A stretch of 64,000 nt of DNA from an uncultured Pelagibacteraceae bacterium (GTDB lineage: Bacteria; Pseudomonadota; Alphaproteobacteria; Pelagibacterales; Pelagibacteraceae), in the NCBI GenBank assembly GCA_902558835.1, contig CACEFK010000003.1:58917-122916 (forward strand). The letters run 5' to 3'. The notes below the pieces were generated by a model. It had not been told where the DNA came from. It did no database searches and saw nothing but the letters and a program-made list of their open reading frames with translations. The position numbers and the translations under genes were made by a program. Below are positions 8,640 through 17,685 of this stretch, one piece after another (the stretch's first letter is position 1; each line of letters begins with the position of its first letter).

Positions 8640-8963
8640 TTATTTTCCAACTGGTCGATAAGAAGATGCAGCTTTTGCAGCTTTTTCTGCAGCTTTGTTA
8701 AAATCAACAGCTTCCATGATATTCATGTCTTCAATTGTGCCAGTTGATTGCATTAACATCTTCATACCTGCCATAGTTTCAAAATCTGATCCTTCAATAA
8801 TAGCTATGAAATCATATGCTCCTCTAAGAGTCATCATTTCTATAAGTTTTCCACCAGCAGCTTCAGTTATTTTTTTTGCAGCTTCTTGTCTATTATCTGA
8901 AGGGTTCTTAACGAAACCAGCAAGACCTTGAGTTGAGTATTTACCTAGTACAACAAACTTCAT
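8640..8963 (-). CDS. GYD-domain protein
   Basis: A 107-aa protein of the GYD family (MKFVVLGKYSTQGLAGFVKNPSDNRQEAAKKITEAAGGKL, then GAYDFIAIIEG), a small ferredoxin-like-fold domain of poorly known function. It lies upstream of moaA in the same direction with a 72-bp gap, so it may or may not be part of that operon. It has a strong ribosome site, AAGGAGG, 6 nt before the ATG. A TATAAT-like box (minus strand GTTATAATTT, about 30 bp upstream) is a plausible promoter element. The strong ribosome site suggests good expression. Confidence 0.85.
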   Translation of the reverse strand: MKFVVLGKYSTQGLAGFVKNPSDNRQEAAKKITEAAGGKLIEMMTLRGAYDFIAIIEGSDFETMAGMKMLMQSTGTIEDMNIMEAVDFNKAAEKAAKAASSYRPVGK

Positions 8964-9049
8964 TATTCCTCCTTTTTTATATTTAAATTATAACAAAATT
9001 CGCATTTGTTAAAAATGATTTAGGATTAATATGGTTTGAAAATGATTAA

Positions 9050-9844
9050 CTAATTTTTACTTAGTCTATCCATCTCTTTTAATTCAACTTCAAGTTTATC
9101 TAGCTCTTCTCCACCAGCCATCATTCCTAATAGCTCTTCTCGGCTAATATCTTTTTTATTAAAAGTTCCTAAGCTTTTACCTCTATTAAGAACAGTAAAA
9201 CTATTTCCCACAGGATATGCGTGGTGAACATTATGCGTAATTAAAATTACAGCTAAACCTTGTGAAGCCGCTTTTACAATATATTTTAAAACCATTGATG
9301 CTTGATGAACACCAAGTGCAGAAGTTGGTTCATCTAAAACTAAAACTTTTGCACCAAAATATATAGCTCTTGATATAGCTAAACATTGTCTTTCACCACC
9401 AGACATTGTTCCAACTGCTTGAGAAGGATCTCTTACGTCAATTCCAATTTGACCCATTCTTTCAGCAGCAATTTGATTTGCCTTTTCAATATCGAAAGTT
9501 TTTAAAAAAGGTAGTCCCTTTAATGGCTCTCTTCCCATAAAAAAGTTTCTTGTAACACTCATTAATGGAACTAAAGCTAAGTCTTGGTAAACTGTTCCAA
9601 TTCCCATATCTAAAGCATCTTTTGGTGAGTCAAAAACAGTTTTTTTACCTTCGATTACTATTTCACCTTCATCAGGTTTATGAACACCAGCCAAAGTTTT
9701 AATCAATGTAGATTTTCCAGCACCATTATCCCCAAGTAAGCACATGATCTCACCTTTTTTTAATTTCATAGTGACATCTTTAAGAGCAATTACTTTTCCA
9801 AAAAATTTACTAATATTATTAAACTCTATTAAATTTTCTGACAT
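9050..9844 (-). CDS. sugar/polyol ABC transporter ATP-binding protein (FrcA/IatA type)
   Basis: A 264-aa ABC ATPase with Walker [10 protein letters not shown] near residue 38, signature [10 protein letters not shown] near residue 149 and Walker [13 protein letters not shown] near residue 168. It has one nucleotide-binding domain, like FrcA, not the duplicated ~500-aa RbsA form, so it should act as a homodimer. It overlaps the permease stop by 1 nt. Together with the permease and binding protein upstream, and iol genes nearby, I infer myo-inositol or a similar polyol as substrate. Confidence 0.9.
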   Translation of the reverse strand: MSENLIEFNNISKFFGKVIALKDVTMKLKKGEIMCLLGDNGAGKSTLIKTLAGVHKPDEGEIVIEGKKTVFDSPKDALDMGIGTVYQDLALVPLMSVTRNFFMGREPLKGLPFLKTFDIEKANQIAAERMGQIGIDVRDPSQAVGTMSGGERQCLAISRAIYFGAKVLVLDEPTSALGVHQASMVLKYIVKAASQGLAVILITHNVHHAYPVGNSFTVLNRGKSLGTFNKKDISREELLGMMAGGEELDKLEVELKEMDRLSKN

Positions 9845-10971
9845 TATTTGCTCTCTGTTACTCTTTTTCTTATATAATTATTAAACACCACAGCAATCAA
9901 CATCATTGCTCCCAAAAATACTTTAAACCAATCAGTATCAACATCTGTGTAAAATATTCCCATAGATACAGTTCCAAATATTAACGCTCCAAAAGCCGCA
10001 CCAATTGCTGAACCATATCCTCCAGTTAATAAACAACCTCCAACAACAGCTGCTGCAATTGCCTCTAATTCTTTTAAATTTCCTCTCATAGTATCTGCAG
10101 AACCAGCATCTAAAACTTGAATTGTTGCAAAAATTGTTGCTGCAACAGCAGTACCTATAAATAAACTTATTTTCACTCTTCCAACAGGCACACCTACATT
10201 TGTTGCACCGTTTTTATCTCCACCAGATGCAAATATCCAGTTTCCATATCTAGTCTTCATTAAAATCCATGTTGCAAAAAGGGTAGCTGCAATAAACCAT
10301 ATTACTGAAGGAGGAATACCAGTAGCTAATGGAGTTCCATCAGTTCTCAAAGCAATTAAATTCATTGAACCCAACCAAGTAAATAACCATTTAAATGTAT
10401 CAGTTGCAAACATCCACGCAATTGGATCGTTCTCAATTAAAACTCTTAAACCTGGAACTTGAGTTCTTCCTGTAATTAATCTTGTAATCGCCAAAGTTGC
10501 TCCTCTTAAAATAAACAACATAGCAAGAGTTACTATAAAAGATGGAAGTCCTGTTTTAACAACAAGGATACCATTGAAATAACCAACTAATACTGCCATT
10601 GCAAAAGCAAAAATTATACTTATCCATAAAGGCCAACCCCAATAAATAGCAGGAATTGCTATACATATTCCCGCAAAACCAATCATTGATCCAATTGATA
10701 AATCAAATTCTCCACCAATCATTAGCATCGCTGCTGCAATTGCAATTATTCCTAAATTTGCAGAGACATCTAAAAAGTTAAGAGTTCCATAAGCACTAAA
10801 CATTCCAGTGTCACCTGCTACTATTCCAAAAAATATGAATACTAAAATTGCACCACCAACAGCACCTAATTCAGGTCTATTTAACAGTAATCTCAGTTTT
10901 GATACTTCTTTAAGCCTTTCGTCTTGACCTGAAATTTTTTTTGATGAAATGCTTTTTGCTTTTTCAGACAT
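9844..10971 (-). CDS. sugar/polyol ABC transporter permease (FrcC/RbsC family)
   Basis: A 375-aa inner-membrane permease with about ten hydrophobic segments. Family motifs are [16 protein letters not shown] near residue 86 and [17 protein letters not shown] near residue 140, matching the ribose/fructose/inositol class. A hydrophilic N-terminal leader of about 25 residues precedes the membrane part. It lies downstream of the binding-protein gene, separated by an intrinsic-terminator-like hairpin, and is coupled to the ATPase. Confidence 0.9.
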   Translation of the reverse strand: MSEKAKSISSKKISGQDERLKEVSKLRLLLNRPELGAVGGAILVFIFFGIVAGDTGMFSAYGTLNFLDVSANLGIIAIAAAMLMIGGEFDLSIGSMIGFAGICIAIPAIYWGWPLWISIIFAFAMAVLVGYFNGILVVKTGLPSFIVTLAMLFILRGATLAITRLITGRTQVPGLRVLIENDPIAWMFATDTFKWLFTWLGSMNLIALRTDGTPLATGIPPSVIWFIAATLFATWILMKTRYGNWIFASGGDKNGATNVGVPVGRVKISLFIGTAVAATIFATIQVLDAGSADTMRGNLKELEAIAAAVVGGCLLTGGYGSAIGAAFGALIFGTVSMGIFYTDVDTDWFKVFLGAMMLIAVVFNNYIRKRVTESK

Positions 10972-10992
10972 TTTATTTTGAATTTTGTTTTG

Positions 10993-11028
10993 AAAAAAAG
11001 GCCTAACTAAAAGTTAGTTAGGCCTTTT
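10993..11028 (-). terminator. intrinsic hairpin between binding protein and permease
   Basis: Perfect 14-bp stem (AAAAGGCCTAACTA with its complement, 10996-11009/11015-11028) with a 5-nt loop. In the minus-strand transcript it ends in seven U residues. It lies directly after the binding-protein stop and before the permease, so it probably stops most transcripts and gives more binding protein than membrane parts. Confidence 0.85.
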
Positions 11029-11039
11029 AAAGTATTATT

Positions 11040-11963
11040 TTATCTGTAACCTTGAGCTGCCCACTTAATTACTTTAGCAGCATTGTCAGGAGTTACGAAA
11101 CCAGGACCAGTCATAACTACTCCAGCTGGCATAGTTCCATATCTCATGTACTGACCAAAAATTGCTATTGGTAAGTAACCTTGTAGGTATTGTTGTTGGT
11201 CAATCAAAAACTCTACTTTACCTGCAGCAGCAGCTTTTAACATTCCAGGTGACATATCAAATGTACCAAGTTTAACAGAACCAACTTTTCCTGCAGCTTC
11301 TAAAGCCTTAAGAGCAGCTTCACCTGCAAGACCAGCACCTAAAGTTAGGATAGTGTCATATCCACCACCTAATTTAGCAGCAACAGCTTTTTGAATTTCT
11401 GTTGGGTCATTAGAAGTTCCTAAGATGTCAACTGATCCACCAAAACCTTTTTTGAATCCAGCACATCTTCTATCTAGCGCAACGTTTCCAACTTCGTGGT
11501 TAACACATAGTGCTTTTTTACCACCAGCAGCTTTCATTTTTTGTCCGCCACCAACACCAGCTTCAAACTCAGTTTGTCCAACGTGAGCACTTATACCTAG
11601 TGATGCAAAGTCATCTGAACCAGAGTTCATTGAAATTACTGGGATACCAGCAGCGATAGCAGCTTTAACAGATTTTCCTAAAGCAGCAGCATCTGGAAGA
11701 GTAATCACAATACCTTTTGGTTTTTGTGAAACTGCGTTGTCAATTAATTTAGCCATTTCAACCATGTCGAAAGTAGCGGGTGCAGTGTACTTGCAAGATA
11801 TTCCCATATCCGCACATCCTTTATCTACACCATTCTTAGCAACAGACCAAAACGGGTCGTTAGCTTGTCCGTGAGATACAACGATCACGTCTACCGCTAA
11901 AGCAGACACTGAAAGCATAACCCAAGCAACAAAAGCTAATAATGATTTGTATAATGTTTTCAT
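11040..11963 (-). CDS. periplasmic sugar/polyol-binding protein (IbpA/FrcB type)
   Basis: A 307-aa periplasmic binding protein of the ribose/inositol class. The signal peptide is about residues 1-23 (MKTLYKSLLAFVAWVMLSVSALA). The body reads VIVVSHGQANDPFWSVAKNGVDKGC and contains GIPVISMNSGSDD, typical of this fold. It is the first gene of a binding protein-permease-ATPase operon with a terminator-like hairpin behind it. GAGAGGGAAATATAATG shows an AGAGGG ribosome site. The substrate is inferred from the adjacent iolG and iolE genes; another sugar is possible. Confidence 0.88.
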   Translation of the reverse strand: MKTLYKSLLAFVAWVMLSVSALAVDVIVVSHGQANDPFWSVAKNGVDKGCADMGISCKYTAPATFDMVEMAKLIDNAVSQKPKGIVITLPDAAALGKSVKAAIAAGIPVISMNSGSDDFASLGISAHVGQTEFEAGVGGGQKMKAAGGKKALCVNHEVGNVALDRRCAGFKKGFGGSVDILGTSNDPTEIQKAVAAKLGGGYDTILTLGAGLAGEAALKALEAAGKVGSVKLGTFDMSPGMLKAAAAGKVEFLIDQQQYLQGYLPIAIFGQYMRYGTMPAGVVMTGPGFVTPDNAAKVIKWAAQGYR

Positions 11964-11984
11964 TATATTTCCCTCTCGTTTAAA

Positions 11985-12000
11985 TAAAAGTTAACTTTTA
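11985..12000. promoter_or_regulatory. 16-bp perfect palindrome upstream of the binding-protein gene
   Basis: TAAAAGTTAACTTTTA is a perfect palindrome centred about 30 bp upstream of the binding-protein ATG. A second GTTAAC lies about 20 bp further upstream. Its position fits an operator; no experimental support is visible and AT-rich palindromes arise easily by chance. Confidence 0.45.
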
Positions 12001-12018
12001 ATGCGCGGACGTTAACAT

Positions 12019-12049
12019 AAAAAAAACCAAGTTGTAAAGACGACAACTT
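12019..12049 (-). terminator. intrinsic terminator of the iolG operon
   Basis: Stem AAGTTGT / ACAACTT (12029-12035 / 12043-12049) with a 7-nt loop. In the minus-strand transcript it is followed within two bases by a run of eight U residues. It lies after the iolG stop and before the binding-protein promoter region, so it most likely ends the oxidoreductase transcript. Confidence 0.65.
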
Positions 12050-12053
12050 TAAA

Positions 12054-12072
12054 ATGTATAACTTTTATACAT
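12054..12072. promoter_or_regulatory. inverted repeat ATGTATAA-CTT-TTATACAT
   Basis: Perfect 8-bp inverted repeat with a 3-bp spacer in the 148-bp gap between iolG and the binding-protein gene. It could be an operator or an extra RNA hairpin next to the terminator. The two cannot be told apart from sequence alone. Confidence 0.4.
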
Positions 12073-12111
12073 AGTTTATAATTATTTTAGATATTCTATT
12101 ATTAGTTGTAT

Positions 12112-13113
12112 CTAAAATTTTATTTTTATTTGTTTTTTTTGCTTCAAAGAATTTGATGCAGCATTTGCTAAGATAAGAGCTCTTCTTCCATCCTCAAAAC
12201 TAGATATAGGTTTATTTTTCTTTAATGTGTATCTGGCAAGTTCATCAAGCTGAAGCCTGTAAGCATCAACATATCTATCAATAAAAAAATTAAGAAGAGG
12301 TTTTTTTTGAGAAGTGTTATTTTTAGTAAATATTTCTGTCTCGTTTTCTTTTTTATTTCCAGAAATCAACATTCCTTTAGATCCAAACAACTCCACTCTT
12401 TGATCATAGCCAAAACTACAATGTCTTGAATTAGTGATTATACATTGTACACCTTTTTTTGATCTTAAAATACATGAGGCAAGTTCATAATCTTTAATTT
12501 TATCAAATTTTTTGTCTGAAATATTGCTTCCTGTTGAAAAAATTGAGCTCACTTCATCTTTTTCTAAATAAAATCTAGCTAAATCAAAATCATGTATCAT
12601 CATGTCTTTAAATATACCTCCCGAAACTTTTAAATAATCTAAAGGAGGAGGTGCTGGATCTCTGCTAGTAATTATAATTTTTTCTAACCGTCCTATTTTT
12701 CCTTTTTGAAGCTCTTTTTTTAACGAATTATGACCTGGGTCATACCTTCTGTTAAATCCCAACTGTATTCTCGGATTGTGTTTTTTTATTTTTCTTAGGC
12801 ATTTGTTAACTTTATCAATATTTAAATCTAAAGGTTTCTCACAAAAAATTACTTTTTTATATTTAGCAGCTTCCTCAATTAATTTGATATGCGTTGGTGT
12901 ACTTGAAGCAATAAATATTAGATCTATATTTTTATCTTTGAAAGCAATTTGAGGATTATTAATAGATGTAGCGTTAAATTTTTTTGATAATTTTTGATTA
13001 AGTTTTCTATTGATATCAAAAGTATATTTTAATTTAAAACTTTTATGAGAATATAAATTGTCAGCATGCATTTGACCAATTCTTCCAAGACCAATTAAAG
13101 CAACGTTAATCAT
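12112..13113 (-). CDS. iolG: myo-inositol 2-dehydrogenase IolG-like
   Basis: A 333-aa Gfo/Idh/MocA oxidoreductase. The N-terminal NAD-binding segment is VALIGLGRIGQMHADNL, followed by the EKPLDLN motif near residue 92. The central stretch QLGFNRRYDPGHNSLKKELQKGKIGRLEKIIITSRDPAPPPLDYLKVSGGIFKDMMIHDFDLARF is characteristic of IolG, which oxidises myo-inositol to 2-keto-myo-inositol. Its start overlaps the preceding oxidoreductase stop by 4 nt (ATGA). IolE, the next enzyme of the pathway, starts nearby. Confidence 0.85.
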   Translation of the reverse strand: MINVALIGLGRIGQMHADNLYSHKSFKLKYTFDINRKLNQKLSKKFNATSINNPQIAFKDKNIDLIFIASSTPTHIKLIEEAAKYKKVIFCEKPLDLNIDKVNKCLRKIKKHNPRIQLGFNRRYDPGHNSLKKELQKGKIGRLEKIIITSRDPAPPPLDYLKVSGGIFKDMMIHDFDLARFYLEKDEVSSIFSTGSNISDKKFDKIKDYELASCILRSKKGVQCIITNSRHCSFGYDQRVELFGSKGMLISGNKKENETEIFTKNNTSQKKPLLNFFIDRYVDAYRLQLDELARYTLKKNKPISSFEDGRRALILANAASNSLKQKKQIKIKF

Positions 13114-14237
13114 AATTTAACCCATTTTTTTGATTTACTAGATTTTTTACATGCATCAATAAATTTAGCAGTTTCATATCCATCATCTTCATTAGGATAA
13201 AAAGTTCTTTTTTTTGATTTTAACGATTCAGCAAACTCTCTATAAATATTTGAAAAAGCATCCAAATAACCTTCAGGATGACCAAATTTTATTCTAGAAA
13301 ATTTTTTTGAAAAACTTGCGTTGTGAAATCCTCTTTCCAATATTCTAACAGCTCCTTTTGATGGATTATATTTCAAATAAGTTGGATCATTTTGCACCCA
13401 TTCTAAACTTCCTTTAGATCCAAAAATTCTTATTCTTAAACCATAAACTCCACCTCTTGCGGTACAACTTGTCCAAAACATTCCTTTTGCACCATTATCA
13501 AATTCAATTAATACTTTAGCGTTGTTATCCATTTTAACTGTCTTTGATACTTGACTAATATCAGCAAAAACTTTTTTTGTTTTTAATCCAGACATATAAC
13601 TGGCAAGATGACAAGCATGAGATCCTAGCTCGTTTAAAACTGTTGAGACGCCTACAATTTTTTTATCAAGTTTCCAACGAAACATTTTTCTAGAGTTTTT
13701 TTTATTTATAGTTTTTCCTTCACTCCAGTCTTGAACATACTCAAAATTAATATCTTCTACTTTTCCAATTTTTCCTTTTTCAATTAATACTTTGGCTTCT
13801 CGAACCATGGGGTAGGCTGAATAATTATGTGTAAGAGCATATTTAATTTTTTTATTTTTTTTTATTTTATTAAATAAACTTTTGGCTTGTTTCAGGTCAG
13901 CTGCAAAAGGTTTATCAGAAATTATATGAATATTTTTATTGATAAACTTTTCAGCAATAATTTGATGACTTCCTGGCGGTGTCATTATTGATACAACATC
14001 AATTTTATCTTCTCGAAGACTTTCTTTGTTGGCCATGGTTAAATAATTTGAATAACACCTATCTTCACTCACACCGATGCTTTTTCCAAACGAAGTTGAT
14101 TGTTTTGAATTTCTTGAAAAAACTCCTGCTACAATTTCATATTTGTTATCAAACCTTGATGAAATTCTGTGCACGTGACCAATCCAAGAATTAGGTCCAC
14201 CTCCAATGATACCTAGTTTTAATTTTTTAGATTTCAT
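13110..14237 (-). CDS. Gfo/Idh/MocA family oxidoreductase
   Basis: A 375-aa NAD(P)-dependent oxidoreductase. The Rossmann start is KLGIIGGGPNSWIGHVHRIS, and ISDKPFAADLKQAK holds the conserved (E/D)KP motif near residue 107. The catalytic histidine region is LNELGSHACHLASYMSG near residue 205. It is coupled to iolG by a 4-nt overlap, so it probably acts on a related inositol isomer or a downstream keto-sugar; the exact substrate cannot be read from sequence. Its ATG faces iolE across only 30 bp. Confidence 0.8.
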   Translation of the reverse strand: MKSKKLKLGIIGGGPNSWIGHVHRISSRFDNKYEIVAGVFSRNSKQSTSFGKSIGVSEDRCYSNYLTMANKESLREDKIDVVSIMTPPGSHQIIAEKFINKNIHIISDKPFAADLKQAKSLFNKIKKNKKIKYALTHNYSAYPMVREAKVLIEKGKIGKVEDINFEYVQDWSEGKTINKKNSRKMFRWKLDKKIVGVSTVLNELGSHACHLASYMSGLKTKKVFADISQVSKTVKMDNNAKVLIEFDNGAKGMFWTSCTARGGVYGLRIRIFGSKGSLEWVQNDPTYLKYNPSKGAVRILERGFHNASFSKKFSRIKFGHPEGYLDAFSNIYREFAESLKSKKRTFYPNEDDGYETAKFIDACKKSSKSKKWVKL

Positions 14238-14245
14238 TTTTAAAA

Positions 14246-14259
14246 CTTATATATATAAG
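14246..14259. promoter_or_regulatory. 14-bp palindrome in the 30-bp divergent promoter region
   Basis: CTTATATATATAAG is a perfect palindrome in the middle of the 30-bp gap between the Gfo/Idh gene (minus) and iolE (plus). The two promoters must overlap the neighbouring genes or this element, so a bound protein could control both. The other two divergent gaps of this island carry related TTATATATA cores. Confidence 0.5.
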
Positions 14260-14267
14260 ACTTATTT

Positions 14268-15170
14268 ATGTCAGTAAAATTAGGAATAGCGCCGATTGCA
14301 TGGAGTAATGATGACATGCCAGAACTAGGAGGCGATACTTCTTTAGAACAATGCTTGTCAGAAGCAAGTCAGGCAGGTTTTATTGGAATTGAGTCTGGAG
14401 GAAAATTTCCCAAAACATCTGAAGAGTTAATTCCTAAATTAAAAGAGTTCAATTTAAATCTTTGTTCAGGTTGGTATGGAGCAAATTTAAGAAAAAATAA
14501 CGTTATTGAGGAAAAAAATTTAATTCAAGATCAGCTAAAATTATTTAAAGACTGCAACTCACCTTGTATGGTTTTTGCTGAAGTTTCAGGTTCAATTCAA
14601 GGAGATCCAAATAGAAAACTTTCTACAAGACCAAAGATGGATCTTGATGAAGCTAAAAAATACTATGCAAAAATTTCTGAAATGGGAAAATATTTAGAAG
14701 ATGAAGGAATGCCTCTTGCTTACCATCATCACATGGGAACAGTTATAGAAACTGAGGAAGATACCATAAGATTGTTAGAAAATACCGATGATAGTGTTAA
14801 ACTTACTTTAGATACTGGCCATATGTTGTTTGCTCAGGGTAATTCTCTAAAAATATTAAAAGATTTCAGTGAAAGACTTATTCATATGCACTGCAAAGAT
14901 ATTAGAAAAGATGTTTTAGAAAAATCTTTGAAAGAAGATTTAAGTTTTAGAGGAGCATTTTTAGAGGGTGCTTTTACAGTACCTGGAGATGGCTGTATTG
15001 ATTACAAGCCACTATTTGATGCATTAAAAGAAAAAAATTATTCAGGTTGGTTGGTAGTTGAAGCTGAGCAAGATCCAGCAAAAGCAAATCCTTTTGAATA
15101 TGCAAAGATTGGTTATAAATATTTAACTGAAACCTTAAATAGCAGCAATATAGAGATATTTAAAAATTGA
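14268..15170 (+). CDS. iolE: inosose dehydratase IolE
   Basis: A 300-aa TIM-barrel protein of the IolE family. The N-terminal GIAPIAWSNDDMPELGGDTSLEQCLSEASQAGFIGIESG is diagnostic. Metal-binding residues are expected in YHHHMGTVIET (near residue 152), LTLDTGHMLFA (near residue 179) and MHCKDIR (near residue 208). It dehydrates 2-keto-myo-inositol to the diketone that IolD hydrolyses; an iolD gene lies 8 kb downstream. It is divergent from the Gfo/Idh-iolG pair and ends with no spacer against the convergent pilin-like gene. Confidence 0.92.
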   Translation: MSVKLGIAPIAWSNDDMPELGGDTSLEQCLSEASQAGFIGIESGGKFPKTSEELIPKLKEFNLNLCSGWYGANLRKNNVIEEKNLIQDQLKLFKDCNSPCMVFAEVSGSIQGDPNRKLSTRPKMDLDEAKKYYAKISEMGKYLEDEGMPLAYHHHMGTVIETEEDTIRLLENTDDSVKLTLDTGHMLFAQGNSLKILKDFSERLIHMHCKDIRKDVLEKSLKEDLSFRGAFLEGAFTVPGDGCIDYKPLFDALKEKNYSGWLVVEAEQDPAKANPFEYAKIGYKYLTETLNSSNIEIFKN

Positions 15171-15671
15171 TTATCTGTAAATAGAAGTAAGTTCGTTGTT
15201 TCCTGCTGCAACACAAGGAGATTTGAAACAAGTGCCAACAATCCATTCAGAACCAGGATCAGGTAAAAAATTTGAGGACATAACAAATATCACTCCCATT
15301 TCAACCGCTTGACCAGCTTTACCTTCAGCTTTTATTCTTGGATCAGGATCAGTTTTAACTTTCGAGTCATCAGAAAATGGATTTTCTATTTTTAAATTTT
15401 CGTTGATATAATTAACAACTTTATCAGCTATCCATTCACCATTACAAGGATCACCCCAAACAGTGAATTTACCTTCATCGTTGTTTCCACATTTGTTAAT
15501 TTCATCATTAATTAGATCAACGACTTTGTTGTGATTTTCTTTTACTAAATTAGCTTTAGCTTCAACTGCTGGTCTTGTACTTGCTGTCCAAATTAACATA
15601 CCAACTACAAAGATTGCAGATGCAGATACTAAAAATTCTAAAAAACCAAAATTTTTGAAATTAATCTTCAT
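15171..15671 (-). CDS. membrane-anchored pilin-like protein of unknown function
   Basis: A 166-aa protein that I do not recognise with certainty. It begins with a short basic leader (MKINFKNFG) followed by one hydrophobic helix (about residues 10-28, FLEFLVSASAIFVVGMLIW) and then a soluble domain. The leader, the G-F junction and a Glu within the helix resemble type IV pilins or pseudopilins, but the Glu is at +3 rather than the usual +5. The soluble part has four cysteines in two close groups (KCGN..DPC, TCFKSPC) that could form disulfides. It starts 1 bp after the dehydrogenase upstream and is probably cotranscribed with it. Confidence 0.6.
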   Translation of the reverse strand: MKINFKNFGFLEFLVSASAIFVVGMLIWTASTRPAVEAKANLVKENHNKVVDLINDEINKCGNNDEGKFTVWGDPCNGEWIADKVVNYINENLKIENPFSDDSKVKTDPDPRIKAEGKAGQAVEMGVIFVMSSNFLPDPGSEWIVGTCFKSPCVAAGNNELTSIYR

Positions 15672-16634
15672 TTATAATTTTATAGTCTTTGATTTTTCCA
15701 ACTTTTTGTCAAAAAAATCAATAATATTTTGGATTGTTTCTTTACCCATTCTTGTCATACATTCCTCTGTAAACGCAGCAGTATGTGGACTTAAAAATAC
15801 TTTATTATTTTTTAGTAAAGGATTATCTGGATCAGGTGGCTCGATCTCAAAAACGTCTAAACCAGCTCCAAGAATTAAATTTTCATTTAAAGCTTTATTT
15901 AGATCAATTTCATTTATAACTCCACCCCTTGCAGCATTGATTATAATGCAATTTTTTTTCATATTTTTTAGTAAATCATAATTTATAATATTCTTAGTTT
16001 TTTCATTAAGTGGCACATGAAGGGATATAGCATCCATGTTTTGTGAAGCTTCTTCTAAACTATCTACTTTTGTTCCACCATGCTTTTCAATTATTTCTTT
16101 TGATACAAAAGGGTCATACACAAAAACTTTCATTTCAAATCCCTGACATCTTTTTATTAAAGCCTGTCCAATACGACCAAATCCAGCAATCAATATATTT
16201 TTATTCCACAATTCAACAGTTTTGGGCAATTTATTTCGGTCATTGAATTTACCACTTTTAACAGCTTCATCGTACATATTTCCTTTTTTGGAAATATTTA
16301 GCAGCATAAACATTACATGCTCAGCTACAGCCACTGCATTTGCGGTTGCCGTAATTGTAAGAGTAATGTCATTTTTTTTTGTGCTTTCTAAGTCTATATT
16401 GTCATAACCAACACCATGTCTTGAAATAATTTTAAGTTTATTTGCACTATCAATTACTTCTCCAGTTAGTTTTGCAGTTCTAATTGAAACACCATCACAA
16501 TCTTTTATTTTTGTTTTAAGAAATTCAATATCTGTATTTTCTATAACCTCAAATTCGTAATCTGGATTATTTTTTATAAGCTCTATCCCAGCTTCATGTA
16601 TAGGTTGGATTACTAATATTTTTTTCATAAGCAC
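15672..16634 (-). CDS. D-2-hydroxyacid dehydrogenase (SerA-like)
   Basis: A 320-aa NAD-dependent 2-hydroxyacid dehydrogenase. The catalytic arginine region is ISRHGVGYDNIDLE near residue 78, the nucleotide-binding loop is IAGFGRIGQAL near residue 150, and the catalytic histidine is in LSPHTAAF near residue 285. It lacks the C-terminal ACT or ASB domain of long phosphoglycerate dehydrogenases. The substrate could be phosphoglycerate, glyoxylate/hydroxypyruvate or another 2-keto acid; position in a carbohydrate-catabolism island favours a catabolic role. The ATG may be residue 1 or the methionine two codons on (MLMKK). Confidence 0.82.
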   Translation of the reverse strand: MLMKKILVIQPIHEAGIELIKNNPDYEFEVIENTDIEFLKTKIKDCDGVSIRTAKLTGEVIDSANKLKIISRHGVGYDNIDLESTKKNDITLTITATANAVAVAEHVMFMLLNISKKGNMYDEAVKSGKFNDRNKLPKTVELWNKNILIAGFGRIGQALIKRCQGFEMKVFVYDPFVSKEIIEKHGGTKVDSLEEASQNMDAISLHVPLNEKTKNIINYDLLKNMKKNCIIINAARGGVINEIDLNKALNENLILGAGLDVFEIEPPDPDNPLLKNNKVFLSPHTAAFTEECMTRMGKETIQNIIDFFDKKLEKSKTIKL

Positions 16635-16670
16635 TTATACACAAATATAAGTTTTATAAAATATTAATTA

Positions 16671-17657
16671 TTAAATTAAATTAGATAAATCTCTTTTATT
16701 ATTTTTGAAAGTAGGCAGAGGATATTTAAAAGCAAATTTTCTTGGAATACATTTTTCTTTAGCTTTTTCCCAAAGAGCTAGCCATTGTTTAAAATTTTTA
16801 ATTTTAAGATTTTTTTTATTTTTACTTCTAACGTAAAAATTGGGAAGGGGCTCTCGTCCTGATGGCTGTCCAGCAACATTATACCTTAGATCAGCACTTA
16901 TTCTAAAATCATTTGATCTATTTGGTAAAGAACAGTGTATTGAATGTTTGTGCAGAAGTATCACATCACCAATGTTAGCCTCTAAATAAATATGCTTCAT
17001 ATCATCTAACAATTCACTATTTTTTAGTTCTACTTGTCCTCTGTATCCTGAAACGTGATTTAGTAATCCTATTTTATTGATTTTTTTAACAGTAATCATA
17101 CATCCATTTTTTTTTGTAGTTTTAGTAAAAGGAATCCACACAGTAACCATGTCAGTTAATTTTTGCCCTTTTGTATTTAATACAGCCGCATCCTGATGCC
17201 AAGGCGTTCTTCCGCTTAGACCATCATGAATTGAACCCTTTGGTAATTTTTTTTCGGGCTGTTTAATTCTAGTATTTTGAACAGGGTTAGACATTATTTC
17301 TTTGCCCAAAATATTTTCTACAACATCCAGAATATTTTTATTAGTAATTAAATTCCATAATGATTGAGTAGCAAAATAATCACTATCTTTTTTTACGTGG
17401 TCTCTTGGTAATCGAGTATTAAAATATTGATCCAAATCATAAATATTAAGTTTTGAAATATAAGAGTATTTTTTTTTAAAATCGAAATTAAGAACTTTTT
17501 TTACATCTCTCTTTTTTGCATATTTTTGGATGAGACAATCCATAACAAATTCCATATCATTTAGAATTGGTTTTAAGTCTCTTCTAAAGTTAAGTACATT
17601 TTTAACAATCAAGTACCCATTCTCATGTAATTTTTTTTGAAGACTATTTGTCATCAT
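16671..17657 (-). CDS. phytanoyl-CoA dioxygenase (PhyH) family protein
   Basis: A 328-aa Fe(II)/2-oxoglutarate dioxygenase. The HxD part of the iron triad is in GRTPWHQDAAVL, the distal histidine is in LLHKHSIHCSLPN, and the 2-oxoglutarate-binding arginine follows in NDFRISADLRYN. PhyH members hydroxylate small metabolites as well as lipids; the substrate here is unknown. It lies 28 bp downstream of the frameshifted 2OG oxygenase in the same direction, so two different oxygenases were probably cotranscribed. Start at ATGATG (MMTNSLQKK); either methionine is possible. Confidence 0.85.
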   Translation of the reverse strand: MMTNSLQKKLHENGYLIVKNVLNFRRDLKPILNDMEFVMDCLIQKYAKKRDVKKVLNFDFKKKYSYISKLNIYDLDQYFNTRLPRDHVKKDSDYFATQSLWNLITNKNILDVVENILGKEIMSNPVQNTRIKQPEKKLPKGSIHDGLSGRTPWHQDAAVLNTKGQKLTDMVTVWIPFTKTTKKNGCMITVKKINKIGLLNHVSGYRGQVELKNSELLDDMKHIYLEANIGDVILLHKHSIHCSLPNRSNDFRISADLRYNVAGQPSGREPLPNFYVRSKNKKNLKIKNFKQWLALWEKAKEKCIPRKFAFKYPLPTFKNNKRDLSNLI

Positions 17658-17685
17658 TAAAATTTATTTTATCATTCACAATATT

